Origin: an uncultured Clostridia bacterium
GTDB taxonomy: Bacteria; Bacillota; Clostridia; TANB77; CAG-508
Reading direction: 5' to 3'
Length of the DNA stretch: 64,000 bases
Assembly: GCA_934167965.1 (NCBI GenBank)
Contig: CAKPMJ010000001.1
Span: 1 to 64,000, forward strand
Under the pieces are notes generated by a model that saw only the letters and a program-made list of their open reading frames with translations, did no database searches and was not told the origin of the DNA. The position numbers and the translations under genes were made by a program. The first letter of the stretch is position 1, and the number at the start of each line of letters is the position of its first letter. Positions 8,466-17,718 of the stretch are shown piece by piece.

Positions 8466-8783
8466 ATGGACATGAATTTAACAATGGAAGAAGTATGGAA
8501 AGACTTACATGAGGTTGGCATTCATTCAATAGAGTGTGATGAAGATTTTGCAAAGCAAAATTTAAATGATCTCTATAAATTACTTTTTTTACAGAGTCAG
8601 ACATCACGGCTGTTTGATCTTGCAATTAAAGTAGGAGTTGATCAATTGCGTATCAGAAAATGCGGAGAAAAAGGATACATAAATGAAACATTTGATAATA
8701 ATAAAGTAATTTTGTATTCATATCATCAATGGTTCATGATTGTAGAACGACCAAAAAAGAGAGTAACCATTTACAAAATGTAA
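8466..8783 (+). CDS. Unrecognised protein (105 aa)
   Basis: No family recognised. Soluble, mixed alpha/beta, no signal peptide; it ends in a basic ERPKKRVTIYKM tail. Codon use differs from its neighbours: it has CTG, GGC, CGT, CGA and one in-frame CGG (codon 47, TCA CGG CTG), here read as Arg because the +1 frame stops within about ten codons. It has its own promoter and terminator. Acquisition from another genome is possible. GGAG lies 10 nt or so before the ATG. Confidence 0.7.
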   Translation: MDMNLTMEEVWKDLHEVGIHSIECDEDFAKQNLNDLYKLLFLQSQTSRLFDLAIKVGVDQLRIRKCGEKGYINETFDNNKVILYSYHQWFMIVERPKKRVTIYKM

Positions 8784-8794
8784 TAATTTTCTTT

Positions 8795-8827
8795 CCCTAT
8801 AGATATTATCTATAGGGTTTATTTTTT
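8795..8827 (+). terminator. Terminator after the 105-aa gene
   Basis: CCCTATAGAT and ATCTATAGGG form a 10-bp stem with a 3-nt loop, followed by TTTATTTTTT. Confidence 0.9.
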
Positions 8828-8853
8828 ATTTTAAATTAAATATATAAAAACAC

Positions 8854-8882
8854 TTGATTTTTCTGGAAAAATATAGTAAAAT
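8854..8882 (+). promoter_or_regulatory. Promoter for rpsO-pnp
   Basis: TTGATT, 17-nt spacer, TAAAAT. It leaves an untranslated leader of roughly 100 nt before rpsO, long enough for S15 autoregulation, though I see no certain structure. Confidence 0.65.
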
Positions 8883-8987
8883 AGAACAAGTGGTTAAGAA
8901 AAACCAAAATACCTTAAACTTAGCTTAAAAATAAACACCTAGTTTTTGGCTCAGTTAAAGGAGAAAGAAAAATAGGAGGTGTATAAA

Positions 8988-9254
8988 ATGATTTCAAAAG
9001 AAATGAAAAGTCAAATCATTGAAAAATATAAAAGAGAAGAAAAAGACACTGGTTCACCAGAAGTACAAATTGCTCTTTTAACAGAAAGAATCAATGAATT
9101 AACAGAACACTTAAAAATTCATGCAAAGGACAATCATTCAAGAAGAGGACTTTTAAAAATGGTTGGAAAAAGAAGAAATCTATTAAACTATTTAGCTAAA
9201 AAAGACATCAATAGATATAGAGAAATAGTTGAAAAATTAGGATTAAGAAAATAA
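8988..9254 (+). CDS. rpsO: 30S ribosomal protein S15
   Basis: 88 aa, the family's length. Contains DTGSPEVQIALLTERI, the HSRRGLLKMVGKRRNLL rRNA-binding stretch and the usual GLRK end. The start is the ATG at 8988; a GTG three codons upstream overlaps the AGGAGG site and is rejected. S15 binds 16S rRNA early in small-subunit assembly. Followed by pnp, the classic arrangement. Confidence 0.97.
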   Translation: MISKEMKSQIIEKYKREEKDTGSPEVQIALLTERINELTEHLKIHAKDNHSRRGLLKMVGKRRNLLNYLAKKDINRYREIVEKLGLRK

Positions 9255-9261
9255 AACCAAA

Positions 9262-9286
9262 AGCCTTCTACCTTTTGGTAGAGGGC
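9262..9286 (+). terminator. Stem-loop between rpsO and pnp
   Basis: AGCCTTCTACC / GGTAGAGGGCT make an 11-bp stem with a TTTT loop. The downstream T-run is weak (AAAATTTTG). It may be a partial terminator or an RNase III processing site, as known between these genes in other bacteria. Confidence 0.7.
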
Positions 9287-9451
9287 TAAAATTTTGTTCA
9301 AAAAATTAAAATCAAAAAGTTTATTAATTAGGTAAGTAGCTTGTATAATGTACTAATTAGTAAAATCGTTTTATAATTAAATCAGTATATTATAGAGGTT
9401 ACAATCTAATAATAAACTTAAAATTATAGGTGTAAAAGAAAGGAAGAAAAT

Positions 9452-11587
9452 ATGTATAAAATTTATGAAACAGAATTAGCAGGAAGAAAATTATCAATTG
9501 AAACAGGAAAAATGGCATCATTAGCTAATGGAAGTGTCTTAGTTAGATATGGAGACACATGTGTAATGGTAAACGTTACAGCATCAAAAGAGCCAAGAGA
9601 TGGGATAGACTTTTTCCCATTATCAGTAGATTATGAAGAAAAATTATATTCAGTAGGTAAAATACCAGGCTCATTTATGAAAAGAGAGGGAAAACCTTCA
9701 GATAAATCAATATTAACATCAAGAGCAATAGACAGACCACTTAGACCATTATTTCCAAAGGACTTTAGAAATGATGTAGTAGTTGTTGCAACAGTATTAA
9801 GTGTTGATCAAGACAATTCACCAGAAGTAGCAGCAATGATAGGTGCATCAGCAGCATTATCAATATCAGATATTCCATTTGGTGGACCAACAGCAGCAGT
9901 AAATGTTGGATTAGTAAATGATGAAATCATAATAAATCCAAATGAAGAACAAAGAAATGTAAGTGATTTAACATTAACAGTTGCAGGAACAAAAGAAAAA
10001 ATAGCAATGATAGAAGCTGGGGCAAATGAAGTTTCAGATGAAAAGATGTTAGAAGCTATAGAAGCAGGGCATCAAGAAATAAAGAAAATATGTGATTTCA
10101 TTTCAAAAATGAAAGAAGAAATTGGAAAACCAAAATTTGAATACAAATCATTTGAAGTAGATCACGATATATACGAATATTTATCAGAAAATTATAAAGA
10201 AGATATGAAAACAGCTGTTACAGAAAAAGACAAAACACAAAGAGACGATAATATTACAGCATTAACAAACAAAATAATGGAAGAATATACAGCAAAATAT
10301 GGAGAAGAGAAAGCAGAAGAAGATAAATCAGCAATAAATGAAGCAATTTATAAATTAGAAAAGAAAACAGTAAGAGATATGATATTCTATGAACACAAAC
10401 GTGTTGATGGAAGAGGATTAGATGAAATAAGACCTTTATCATGTGAAGTAGGAATATTACCTAGAGTACATGGAAGTGCATTATTTACAAGAGGACTAAC
10501 TCAAGTAATGTCAATAGTTACATTAGGTATGGTTAGTGAAGAACAAGCATTAGATGGAATAGATACACAAACAGCAAAAAGATATATGCATCAATATAAC
10601 TTCCCTGGATATTCAGTAGGAGAAGCAAAACCATCAAGAGGACCAGGAAGAAGAGAAGTAGGACATGGAGCTTTAGCAGAAAAAGCATTAGTACCAGTAT
10701 TACCATCAACAGATGAATTCCCTTATGCAATAAGAGTTGTATCAGAAGTATTATCTTCAAATGGATCAACATCACAAGGAAGTATCTGTGGAAGTACTTT
10801 AGCATTAATGGATGCAGGTGTTCCCATAAAGAGACCAGTAGCAGGAATATCAACAGGATTAATAACAAATCCAGAAGATGATACTGACTATGTAATGATA
10901 ACAGATATTCAAGGAATAGAAGATTTCTTTGGAGATATGGACTTTAAAGTTGGTGGAACTGAAAAAGGTATAACAGCAATACAAGTAGATATAAAAGTAG
11001 ATGGATTGTCTTATGAAGTTATAAAAGAAGCATTTGAAAGAACAAGAAAAGCACGTCATTATATATTAAATGATATAATGCTACCACAAATAGCAGAACC
11101 AAGAGCAGAATTATCACCATATGCACCAAAAATAATTACAACAAGAATTAAAGTAGAGAAGATAAAGGATGTAATTGGTACTGGTGGAAAAGTAATAAAT
11201 AAAATAATCGAAGAAACAGGAGTTAAGATTGACATAGAAGAAGATGGACAAGTATTTATTTATGGATCTAATAGTGAAAAAGCAAATGATGCATTAGAAA
11301 TGATAGAAGATATTGTTAGAGAAATAGAGCCAGATGGAATTTATTATGGGGCTGTTACAAGAATAACATCATTCGGAGCATTTGTTGATTTAGGAAATGG
11401 TAGAGAAGGATTAGTTCATATATCTCAAATTGCAGATGAGCACATTAGAAGAGTTGAAGACTATGTTAAAGTTGGTGAAAAAGTAACTGTTAGAGTATTA
11501 GACATTGACCAACAAGGAAGAATAAATTTAACCATGAAAGAATTTGCACCAAAAGCAGAAGCTGTAGAAGAAAAAAATGAAGAATAG
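9452..11587 (+). CDS. pnp: Polyribonucleotide nucleotidyltransferase (PNPase)
   Basis: 711 aa. Two RNase PH-like domains: the first begins at residue 1 and contains GDTCVMVNVTAS; the second starts near residue 320 with HKRVDGRGLDEIRPL and includes GGTEKGITAIQVD. Then a KH domain (VIGTGGKVINKIIEETG, about residue 565) and an S1 domain (GAVTRITSFGAFVDLGNGREG, about 635). It degrades RNA 3' to 5' by phosphorolysis and forms a trimer. AAGGAAG lies before the ATG; terminator follows. Confidence 0.97.
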   Translation: MYKIYETELAGRKLSIETGKMASLANGSVLVRYGDTCVMVNVTASKEPRDGIDFFPLSVDYEEKLYSVGKIPGSFMKREGKPSDKSILTSRAIDRPLRPLFPKDFRNDVVVVATVLSVDQDNSPEVAAMIGASAALSISDIPFGGPTAAVNVGLVNDEIIINPNEEQRNVSDLTLTVAGTKEKIAMIEAGANEVSDEKMLEAIEAGHQEIKKICDFISKMKEEIGKPKFEYKSFEVDHDIYEYLSENYKEDMKTAVTEKDKTQRDDNITALTNKIMEEYTAKYGEEKAEEDKSAINEAIYKLEKKTVRDMIFYEHKRVDGRGLDEIRPLSCEVGILPRVHGSALFTRGLTQVMSIVTLGMVSEEQALDGIDTQTAKRYMHQYNFPGYSVGEAKPSRGPGRREVGHGALAEKALVPVLPSTDEFPYAIRVVSEVLSSNGSTSQGSICGSTLALMDAGVPIKRPVAGISTGLITNPEDDTDYVMITDIQGIEDFFGDMDFKVGGTEKGITAIQVDIKVDGLSYEVIKEAFERTRKARHYILNDIMLPQIAEPRAELSPYAPKIITTRIKVEKIKDVIGTGGKVINKIIEETGVKIDIEEDGQVFIYGSNSEKANDALEMIEDIVREIEPDGIYYGAVTRITSFGAFVDLGNGREGLVHISQIADEHIRRVEDYVKVGEKVTVRVLDIDQQGRINLTMKEFAPKAEAVEEKNEE

Positions 11588-11592
11588 TTAAT

Positions 11593-11634
11593 AAAAATAG
11601 AAAGATGAAAAAATATTCATCTTTCTATTTTTTA
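11593..11634. terminator. Bidirectional terminator after pnp
   Basis: AAAATAGAAAGATGA and TCATCTTTCTATTTT pair around AAAATAT, followed by T. It lies between convergent genes. Confidence 0.88.
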
Positions 11635-11635
11635 C

Positions 11636-12322
11636 TTATGTCTTTTTAAACTCGTAGGGCACAATATTTTTAGAACTCCAAAGATCAAATTCACACTTTG
11701 AATATTCTCTTAACCCCCTATTAATAGCTAGATTGTTTAAATCGACAAGAGCATTTTCGAGCTCAGGGTTTTTTAGAATTGTAGCTCCAAAGTTCCATGC
11801 AATATAATTATCTAAGAAATCATTAATAAAGAACTTTTTTGCTGCATTAACCTCATAATATCCTACTTTGCTATTTCGAATAGAATCCTTAGTCATCACT
11901 AATGTAGCTTTACCGTGATAATTGGGACATAATTTTTCATCTAATCTAATAGCAAATCCAGCTGATGCAATGAATACATTTTCATCAATATATTCATCAT
12001 ACAATTGAATCATTTGCAAAAGTATATCACTTAAATTAGTGATGCAGTCAAACGCTGATTGGTTATTCATTACCATCATAGGCTTACCATAAAAATTTGC
12101 ATACCATTCAAATGGATACGTAAGAAACATATCGTTTGGTGGATGTAATAAGATATAACGGTTTTTTTTGAGGTAGAACCTGTTTTTTTTATGTTTTCCA
12201 TTTTTTAAGTATAGTTTGTGTCCTTCAGCATTCGAAATATACTCAATGCCATTTTCGAATGCTATTTGCTTAGCTGTGATCCTACGAAAATTATCTCTCC
12301 GAAAGAAATTTTTGCTTAACAT
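11636..12322 (-). CDS. Unrecognised protein (228 aa)
   Basis: No family recognised. Soluble, no signal peptide, strongly basic N-terminus (FFRRDNFRR and KKNRFYLKKNRY), then an acidic, mostly helical middle (ILLQMIQLYDEYIDE) and a C-terminal part with WNFGATILKN. AAAGGAGG precedes the ATG. Codon use is less AT-biased than the neighbours (AGC, CTC, CGT, GGC). Codon 8 is an in-frame CGG read as Arg; the +1 frame closes within about a dozen codons. A nuclease-like or phage-derived role cannot be excluded. Possibly acquired. Confidence 0.65.
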   Translation of the reverse strand: MLSKNFFRRDNFRRITAKQIAFENGIEYISNAEGHKLYLKNGKHKKNRFYLKKNRYILLHPPNDMFLTYPFEWYANFYGKPMMVMNNQSAFDCITNLSDILLQMIQLYDEYIDENVFIASAGFAIRLDEKLCPNYHGKATLVMTKDSIRNSKVGYYEVNAAKKFFINDFLDNYIAWNFGATILKNPELENALVDLNNLAINRGLREYSKCEFDLWSSKNIVPYEFKKT

Positions 12323-12469
12323 AAGTTTTATCCTCCTTTTATTGTTGTTACTATGTATGTAAACTAAAAAGTAAGAAAATATTTCCTCACTAGTTAGTGA
12401 AAATAGGAAATATATATGAAATTAATATGTTATATTATATCATAGTTTTATGTAAATGTAAACAATATG

Positions 12470-12498
12470 TTGATTTTTAATATGTGATATGATATATT
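12470..12498 (+). promoter_or_regulatory. Promoter for rdgB-alr
   Basis: TTGATT, 17-nt spacer, TATATT, 26 nt before the rdgB start. The same 12323-12469 gap must also hold the promoter of the divergent 228-aa gene, which I could not place. Confidence 0.55.
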
Positions 12499-12523
12499 TA
12501 TTTGTAAATAAAGGAGGTAAAAG

Positions 12524-13147
12524 ATGAGATTGATATATGGAACAGGAAATAAAGGAAAAGTAAAACAAGTAAGAGATTATATAAAAACAACTAATATAGA
12601 TTTAGATATAGTACCAGTAAAAGAATTAGGATTTGATAAAGACATAGAAGAGAATGGGACAACATTTGAAGAAAACTCTTTAATCAAGGCAAAAGAAATA
12701 AAAAAATACTGTGTAGAAAATAATATAGAAGGAATAATAATAACAGATGATTCGGGAATATGTGTAGAAGAATTAGATGATAGACCAGGAATATATAGTG
12801 CAAGATATGCAGGAGATCATGCACCACAAGAAATAGTATTAGAGAAATTACTAAAAGAGATGAAAAAAGTAGAAGAAAATACAGGAATAAAAAATAGAAA
12901 AGCAAAATATGTATGTGTAATAACAGCAATTTTACCAATGGGTAAAACAATAGCTGTAAGAGGAGAATGTAAGGGTACAATCTTAGAAAAACCAGGGAAC
13001 TTAGGTAGAATGACTTATGATCCAGTATTTGTATTAGAAAAGTTTGACAAACCTGTATCAGAAATAGAAGATAAATATTTAGAAAATATGCATAGAGAAA
13101 AAGCGATTGTAAAGTTGGTTGAAATATTAAAGAAAGAAGGTTACTAA
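12524..13147 (+). CDS. rdgB: Non-canonical purine NTP pyrophosphatase (RdgB/HAM1)
   Basis: 207 aa. TGNKGKVKQVR at the N-terminus binds the triphosphate; ITDDSGICVEELDDRPGIYSARYAG carries the metal-binding acidic residues. It hydrolyses dITP, XTP and ITP to monophosphates, keeping deaminated purines out of DNA. Usual length. AAAGGAGG precedes the ATG. The next gene, alr, starts immediately after. Confidence 0.95.
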   Translation: MRLIYGTGNKGKVKQVRDYIKTTNIDLDIVPVKELGFDKDIEENGTTFEENSLIKAKEIKKYCVENNIEGIIITDDSGICVEELDDRPGIYSARYAGDHAPQEIVLEKLLKEMKKVEENTGIKNRKAKYVCVITAILPMGKTIAVRGECKGTILEKPGNLGRMTYDPVFVLEKFDKPVSEIEDKYLENMHREKAIVKLVEILKKEGY

Positions 13148-13148
13148 A

Positions 13149-14219
13149 ATGAACTTAACAAGGAATACATATGCAAAAATAAATCTTGATAATATACAAA
13201 GTAATGTAGAAAAAATAATAAATAGATATAATGATTATAAATACTACTTTGGAGTTGTAAAAGCAAATTGTTATGGACATTATGATATAAAAACAGTTGA
13301 AAAAATCGTTCAAGGAGGATGTAATTACTTAGCAGTAGCAACATTAGATGAGGCATTATATATTAGAAAATATATAAAAAATATTCCGATTCTATGTTTA
13401 GGTCCAATACCAGTTCAATTTATAGGGAAGGTAAAAGAGAATAATATAACAATAACAATAAATTCTATGGATTACATGAAGGAATTAATGAACAAAGACA
13501 TAGATGGAATAAAAGCTCACATAAAAATAAACACAGGTATGAATAGACTAGGAATGAAAGATAAACAAGAGGTTAAAAGTGTTATAGAATTGGCAAAAAA
13601 AATGGGAGTGGAATTGGAAGGCATATATAGTCATATATATGAAGCAACAAACAAAGAATTATATAATAAGCAGATAGAGATTTTTAAAGAAATATTAGAA
13701 GATATAAATGCAAAAGATATATTTAGTATAATTCATATTAGCGCAAGTGATGCATTAAGTTTATATAAAAAACCAGAATTTGTTAATGGTTGTAGATTAG
13801 GAATAATTATGTATGGGTTTACAGAGTTAAAAGATTTAGATTTAAAATCTACATTTGAATTGTATAGTGAAGTTATACAAATAAACACTCTTAATAAAGG
13901 AGAAACAGTAGGATATAATGGAATTTATACAGCAAAAGAAGATGGCGAAAGAATTGCAGTGGTAAGTATTGGATATGATGATGGTATAATAAGAAAAAAT
14001 ACAGGTAGGTATGTTTATATAAATGATAAAAAATATCAAATTGTAGGAAATATTTGTATGGATATGCTTTTTGTAAAAATAGATGATAAAGTAAAATTGC
14101 ATGATAAAGTTGTAATGTTAAAAGATATAGAACACATAAAAGAAGTAGCAAAACATTTAGAAACAATTCCATATGAGGTACTTTGTACAGTGGGGCAAAG
14201 AGTAAAAAGAATATATTAA
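13149..14219 (+). CDS. alr: Alanine racemase
   Basis: 356 aa. PLP-binding Lys38 lies in VVKANCYGHY; the N-terminal TIM barrel contains HIKINTGMNRLGM. The C-terminal domain has the VGYNGIYTA segment with the catalytic Tyr, SIGYDDGI and GNICMDM. Makes D-alanine for peptidoglycan. Usual family motifs read GYGHG; here it is CYGHY, a mild divergence. It follows rdgB by one base, so translational coupling is likely. Confidence 0.9.
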   Translation: MNLTRNTYAKINLDNIQSNVEKIINRYNDYKYYFGVVKANCYGHYDIKTVEKIVQGGCNYLAVATLDEALYIRKYIKNIPILCLGPIPVQFIGKVKENNITITINSMDYMKELMNKDIDGIKAHIKINTGMNRLGMKDKQEVKSVIELAKKMGVELEGIYSHIYEATNKELYNKQIEIFKEILEDINAKDIFSIIHISASDALSLYKKPEFVNGCRLGIIMYGFTELKDLDLKSTFELYSEVIQINTLNKGETVGYNGIYTAKEDGERIAVVSIGYDDGIIRKNTGRYVYINDKKYQIVGNICMDMLFVKIDDKVKLHDKVVMLKDIEHIKEVAKHLETIPYEVLCTVGQRVKRIY

Positions 14220-14225
14220 AAACAA

Positions 14226-14253
14226 TTGATTTTTTTCAAAAATGTGATATGAT
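14226..14253 (+). promoter_or_regulatory. Promoter for rubrerythrin-plsY-gpsA
   Basis: TTGATT, 16-nt spacer, TATGAT; AGGAGG follows before the ATG. Confidence 0.6.
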
Positions 14254-14285
14254 ATAGAAGTATAAAAAATAAGGAGGAATTTATT

Positions 14286-14825
14286 ATGGAATTAAAAGGA
14301 TCAAAAACAGAAAAAAATTTAATGTCTGCATTTGCAGGAGAATCACAAGCAAGGAATAAATACACATATTATGCTAGCAAGGCTAGAAAGGATGGATATG
14401 AGCAAATAGCAGCTATATTTGAAGAAACAGCTTTAAATGAAAAAGAACATGCAAAATTATGGTTTAAATTACTACATGATGGAGAAATACCATCAACAAA
14501 AGAAAATTTAAAAGATGCAGCATCTGGAGAAAATTATGAATGGACAGATATGTATGATGAATTTGCAAAAACTGCAAAGGAAGAAGGATTTGATAGAATA
14601 GCATATTTATTTGAAGCAGTAGGAAAGATTGAAAAAGAACATGAAGAAAGATATAATAAATTATTAGAAAATGTTGAAAATGGATTAGTATTTAGTAAAG
14701 ACGGAGACAAGATATGGAAATGTAGAAATTGTGGACATATTCATATAGGAAAAGAAGCACCAGAGGTTTGCCCAGTTTGTAATCATCCACAAAGTTTCTT
14801 CGAAATAAAAGCAGAAAATTATTAA
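14286..14825 (+). CDS. rbr: Rubrerythrin
   Basis: 179 aa. An N-terminal four-helix diiron domain with FAGESQARNKYTYYA, EETALNEKEHAK and EAVGKIEKEHEER supplies the Glu and His ligands. The C-terminal rubredoxin domain has CRNCGH and CPVCNHP, the four Cys for one iron. It reduces hydrogen peroxide in anaerobes. Full family length; nothing missing. Confidence 0.96.
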   Translation: MELKGSKTEKNLMSAFAGESQARNKYTYYASKARKDGYEQIAAIFEETALNEKEHAKLWFKLLHDGEIPSTKENLKDAASGENYEWTDMYDEFAKTAKEEGFDRIAYLFEAVGKIEKEHEERYNKLLENVENGLVFSKDGDKIWKCRNCGHIHIGKEAPEVCPVCNHPQSFFEIKAENY

Positions 14826-14847
14826 TAATTAATAGGAGGAAAAAATA

Positions 14848-15486
14848 ATGGCAGCATATATAATAATAGCTATAATAGCATATGCAATAGGAAGCATAAA
14901 TTTTTCTGTAATAATAAGCAGAAAAATGGCAGGCTTTGATGTTAGAGAAAAAGGAAGCGGTAATGCAGGAACTACAAATATATTAAGAACAGTAGGAAAA
15001 AGAGCAGCAATAGTAACTTTAATATGCGATATTTTAAAGGGAGTAGTTGCTATATTAAGCGCTTGGATAGTTGGTAAAATAGCAAAAAATGCGGATGCTG
15101 TATTATTGGTACAAATAGCTGGGTTATTAGTTGTAATTGGACACGCATTTCCTATATTTTTTGAATTCAGAGGTGGAAAAGGAGTAGCGACTTCATTAGG
15201 AGTACTATTAACAATAAATTGGAAAATAGGATTGATATGTTTAATATTTGCAGTAGTAATAATTGCAGTTACTAGAATGGTATCAATGGGTTCAATAGGA
15301 GCTGCAGTACTGTTCCCAATACTTACATTATTTATAAAAGAGCATTACATTGTAGAAGCTACTGGTTTTAAATATTTTGTATTTGGTATATTATTAGCAT
15401 TGCTAGTAATATTTCAACATAGAGAGAATATAAAAAGAATAAAGAACGGAACAGAAAATAAATTAAGCTTTAAAAAAGCAAATTAA
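14848..15486 (+). CDS. plsY: Glycerol-3-phosphate acyltransferase PlsY
   Basis: 212 aa, five membrane segments. GSGNAGTTNILRTVGKRAA and FRGGKGVATSLGVLL are the conserved loops that bind glycerol-3-phosphate and acyl-phosphate. It makes lysophosphatidate in phospholipid synthesis. The next gene, gpsA, makes its substrate, and the two are 18 nt apart. Confidence 0.96.
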   Translation: MAAYIIIAIIAYAIGSINFSVIISRKMAGFDVREKGSGNAGTTNILRTVGKRAAIVTLICDILKGVVAILSAWIVGKIAKNADAVLLVQIAGLLVVIGHAFPIFFEFRGGKGVATSLGVLLTINWKIGLICLIFAVVIIAVTRMVSMGSIGAAVLFPILTLFIKEHYIVEATGFKYFVFGILLALLVIFQHRENIKRIKNGTENKLSFKKAN

Positions 15487-15503
15487 TAAGGAAGGATAGT
15501 TTT

Positions 15504-16496
15504 ATGAAAACAATAGCTATAATAGGAAGTGGAAGTTGGGGAGTAGCATTAGCTATACATTTAGCAAAGATGGGTCACAAAGTAAAGATATGGTCTTTTG
15601 CACAAGAAGAGGCAGATTTAATAAATAATGAAAGAAAATGTAAATTTTTGCCTAATGCAGTAATTCCTAATGGAGTGGAATGTAAAACAAATTACAAAGA
15701 AGTTATCGAAGGTGCAGATTTAATCTTACAAGTTACACCATCAAAATTTACAAGAAGTACAGTAAAGGCATATAAAGAATATGTTGATTGTCAAAAACAA
15801 CCAATAATTATTTGCGGAAAAGGAATAGAAAGGGAAACAGCTTTAACATTAGATGAAGTTGTTAAACAAGAATTACCTAAAGCAAGAGTAGGAGCATTAT
15901 CAGGACCTAGTCATGCAGAAGAAGTGTCAATTGCAGTACCTACAGTACTTGTTGCGGCATCTGAAGATGAGGAAGTCTCAAAATTAGTACAAGACACATT
16001 TATGAATGAATTTATGAGAATATATACATCAAAAGATATAAGAGGAGTAGAGCTAGGTGGAGCACTAAAAAATATCATAGCATTTTGTGCTGGAGTAGCA
16101 GCAGGACTTGGATTTGGAGACAATACATTTGCAGCTTTAATAAGCAGAGGACTTACAGAGATTAGTAGACTTGGAGTTGTAATGGGAGGACAGAAAGAGA
16201 CGTTTTATGGTTTAAGTGGAATAGGAGATTTAATTGTTACATGCTTAAGTGAGCACAGTAGAAATAGAAAAGCTGGTAAATTAATAGGCCAAGGAAAGAC
16301 AATAGAAGAAGCCAAAATAGAAGTTGGAATGACAATAGAAAGTATCGAAAACATTGAAGTTGCAAAAGAACTTAGCGAAAAATACAATATAAACATGCCT
16401 ATAGTTAATGCAGTATATGATGTTTTATATAATAATTTAGATCCTAAAGAAGCGGTTCAAATATTAATGGTGAGAGATAAAAAAGAAGAAGATTAG
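15504..16496 (+). CDS. gpsA: Glycerol-3-phosphate dehydrogenase [NAD(P)+]
   Basis: 330 aa. GSGSWGVALAIHLAKMGH is the Rossmann nucleotide-binding loop; GALSGPSHAEEV and the catalytic-Lys region GVELGGALKNIIAFCAG follow, then NRKAGKLIGQG. Reduces dihydroxyacetone phosphate to sn-glycerol-3-phosphate for lipid synthesis. Usual length. Confidence 0.96.
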   Translation: MKTIAIIGSGSWGVALAIHLAKMGHKVKIWSFAQEEADLINNERKCKFLPNAVIPNGVECKTNYKEVIEGADLILQVTPSKFTRSTVKAYKEYVDCQKQPIIICGKGIERETALTLDEVVKQELPKARVGALSGPSHAEEVSIAVPTVLVAASEDEEVSKLVQDTFMNEFMRIYTSKDIRGVELGGALKNIIAFCAGVAAGLGFGDNTFAALISRGLTEISRLGVVMGGQKETFYGLSGIGDLIVTCLSEHSRNRKAGKLIGQGKTIEEAKIEVGMTIESIENIEVAKELSEKYNINMPIVNAVYDVLYNNLDPKEAVQILMVRDKKEED

Positions 16497-16552
16497 TGAA
16501 TAAAAATTCTAAAAAAATATATAATATAAATATATATAGAGGAGGAATAAAA

Positions 16553-17044
16553 ATGGATTTCTGGGATAAATTAACTAAAAAAGCAAGTGATACTTATAAA
16601 GGAGCTAGTGAAAAAACTAGTAAAATAGCTAGAGAAACTAAATTAAAATTAAAAATGAATGATAATAAATCAAAGATAAATGATTTATATGAAGAAATAG
16701 GAAAGAAAATATATCAAAAACATGCAGCTAATGAAGAAATAGATGTAAAGCAAGACATAAAAGAAGAATGCGAAAGAATAGATACTTTAGCTGATGAAAT
16801 TGAAAAATGTGAGCAAGAAATATTAGAATTAAGAGACAATAAACAATGTCCAAACTGTAAAGCAAAAATAAGCAAAAATGATGCATTTTGTCCAAGCTGT
16901 GGAGCAAAACAAGAAGAAAAAGAGGCAGAAACAGAGGATGAAGAAGTTGTTTGTGAGGTTGAAGTTGTAGAAGAAGTTAAAGATGAACCAAGCGAAGAAA
17001 ATTCAGAAGAACCATCAGAGACAACAGACAATAAAGAAGAGTAA
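16553..17044 (+). CDS. Zinc-ribbon protein with coiled-coil and acidic tail
   Basis: 163 aa from the ATG at 16553, chosen because GAGGAGG lies just upstream; an earlier ATG in frame at 16496 has no such site. Residues 1-95 are helical and charged, probably coiled coil, starting MDFWDKLTKKASDTY. At about 100-118 is a zinc ribbon, CPNCKAKI...CPSCGAK. The last 40 residues are nearly all Glu, Asp, Val and Ser. No catalytic signature; a structural or adaptor role is an inference. Confidence 0.8.
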   Translation: MDFWDKLTKKASDTYKGASEKTSKIARETKLKLKMNDNKSKINDLYEEIGKKIYQKHAANEEIDVKQDIKEECERIDTLADEIEKCEQEILELRDNKQCPNCKAKISKNDAFCPSCGAKQEEKEAETEDEEVVCEVEVVEEVKDEPSEENSEEPSETTDNKEE

Positions 17045-17046
17045 TA

Positions 17047-17081
17047 TAAAAAGGATGTAGCAAATGGTTACATCCTTTTTT
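17047..17081. terminator. Bidirectional terminator
   Basis: AAAAAAGGATGTA and TACATCCTTTTTT form a stem with a short loop between convergent genes. Confidence 0.9.
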
Positions 17082-17087
17082 GCAATA

Positions 17088-17369
17088 TCAATAAGGATAT
17101 CTTTCAAATAAATATTTAATTAAATCATTAGCATTAGTTTCATTTACATTTATAAAAACATCCTTATCTAAACAAATCCATAAATATATATCAAAATTTT
17201 CAATATTATCAATAAAAGCACCAATGATATCAGAAATTTCAATTGGATTTTGATAATCTTTTTCCCAAATAGTATTATCATATATATTTAAATTTGTATT
17301 ATAAAATTTGCTTAAAAACTTATCTAATTCACCTTTTTTATTACTTTTAAATTTTATTTTTGCAATCAC
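17088..17369 (-). CDS. Unrecognised small protein (93 aa)
   Basis: Starts at GTG with AAGGAG 8 nt upstream. Sequence begins MIAKIKFKSNKKGELDKFL, mixed alpha/beta, with an acidic middle (IIGAFIDNIENFDIYLWICLD). No signal peptide or membrane segment. No family recognised. Confidence 0.65.
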   Translation of the reverse strand: MIAKIKFKSNKKGELDKFLSKFYNTNLNIYDNTIWEKDYQNPIEISDIIGAFIDNIENFDIYLWICLDKDVFINVNETNANDLIKYLFERYPY

Positions 17370-17481
17370 TTTAAAAACTCCTTTTTTATATTATCTTTTT
17401 AAAAAATTTTTTTATACATAGTTATAAATTAAAAGTAAAAAAATAGAATGCAAAATAGCATTCTACATTTTTATAGGTTTT

Positions 17482-17557
17482 TGGAGCTTCCAACGGGAAT
17501 TGAACCCGTGACCTCGGCCTTACCAAGGCCGCACTCTACCTACTGAGCTATAGAAGC
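17482..17557 (-). tRNA. tRNA-Thr(GGT)
   Basis: 76 nt with encoded CCA. Acceptor GCTTCTA/TGGAAGC (one G.T pair), D arm GCTC/GAGT, anticodon stem CGGCC/GGCCG with loop TTGGTAA, T arm ACGGG/CCCGT. Anticodon GGT. Confidence 0.95.
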
Positions 17558-17655
17558 AACTAGTAAGTATTATACTGTATAATAAAACAAAAAGCAATAC
17601 CAAATAATAAATATTACAAATATTACAGGAAGATTACAGAAATATTACCGAAAAT

Positions 17656-17684
17656 TTGCAATTTTGTAAAAAAAGTGCTATAAT
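17656..17684 (+). promoter_or_regulatory. Promoter for the 108-aa gene
   Basis: TTGCAA, 17-nt spacer, perfect TATAAT. Confidence 0.78.
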
Positions 17685-17718
17685 GAAGATGTACCAAGGA
17701 AATCAAGAGGTGATTTAA

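Noticed and set aside
9262..9286. Strong terminator between rpsO and pnp
   Set aside because: The T-run is too poor and pnp lacks a clear promoter, so readthrough or processing is more likely.
12470..12493. TTGATT with TATGAT at 12488 as the rdgB promoter
   Set aside because: Spacer of 12 nt is too short; TATATT at 12493 gives 17 nt.
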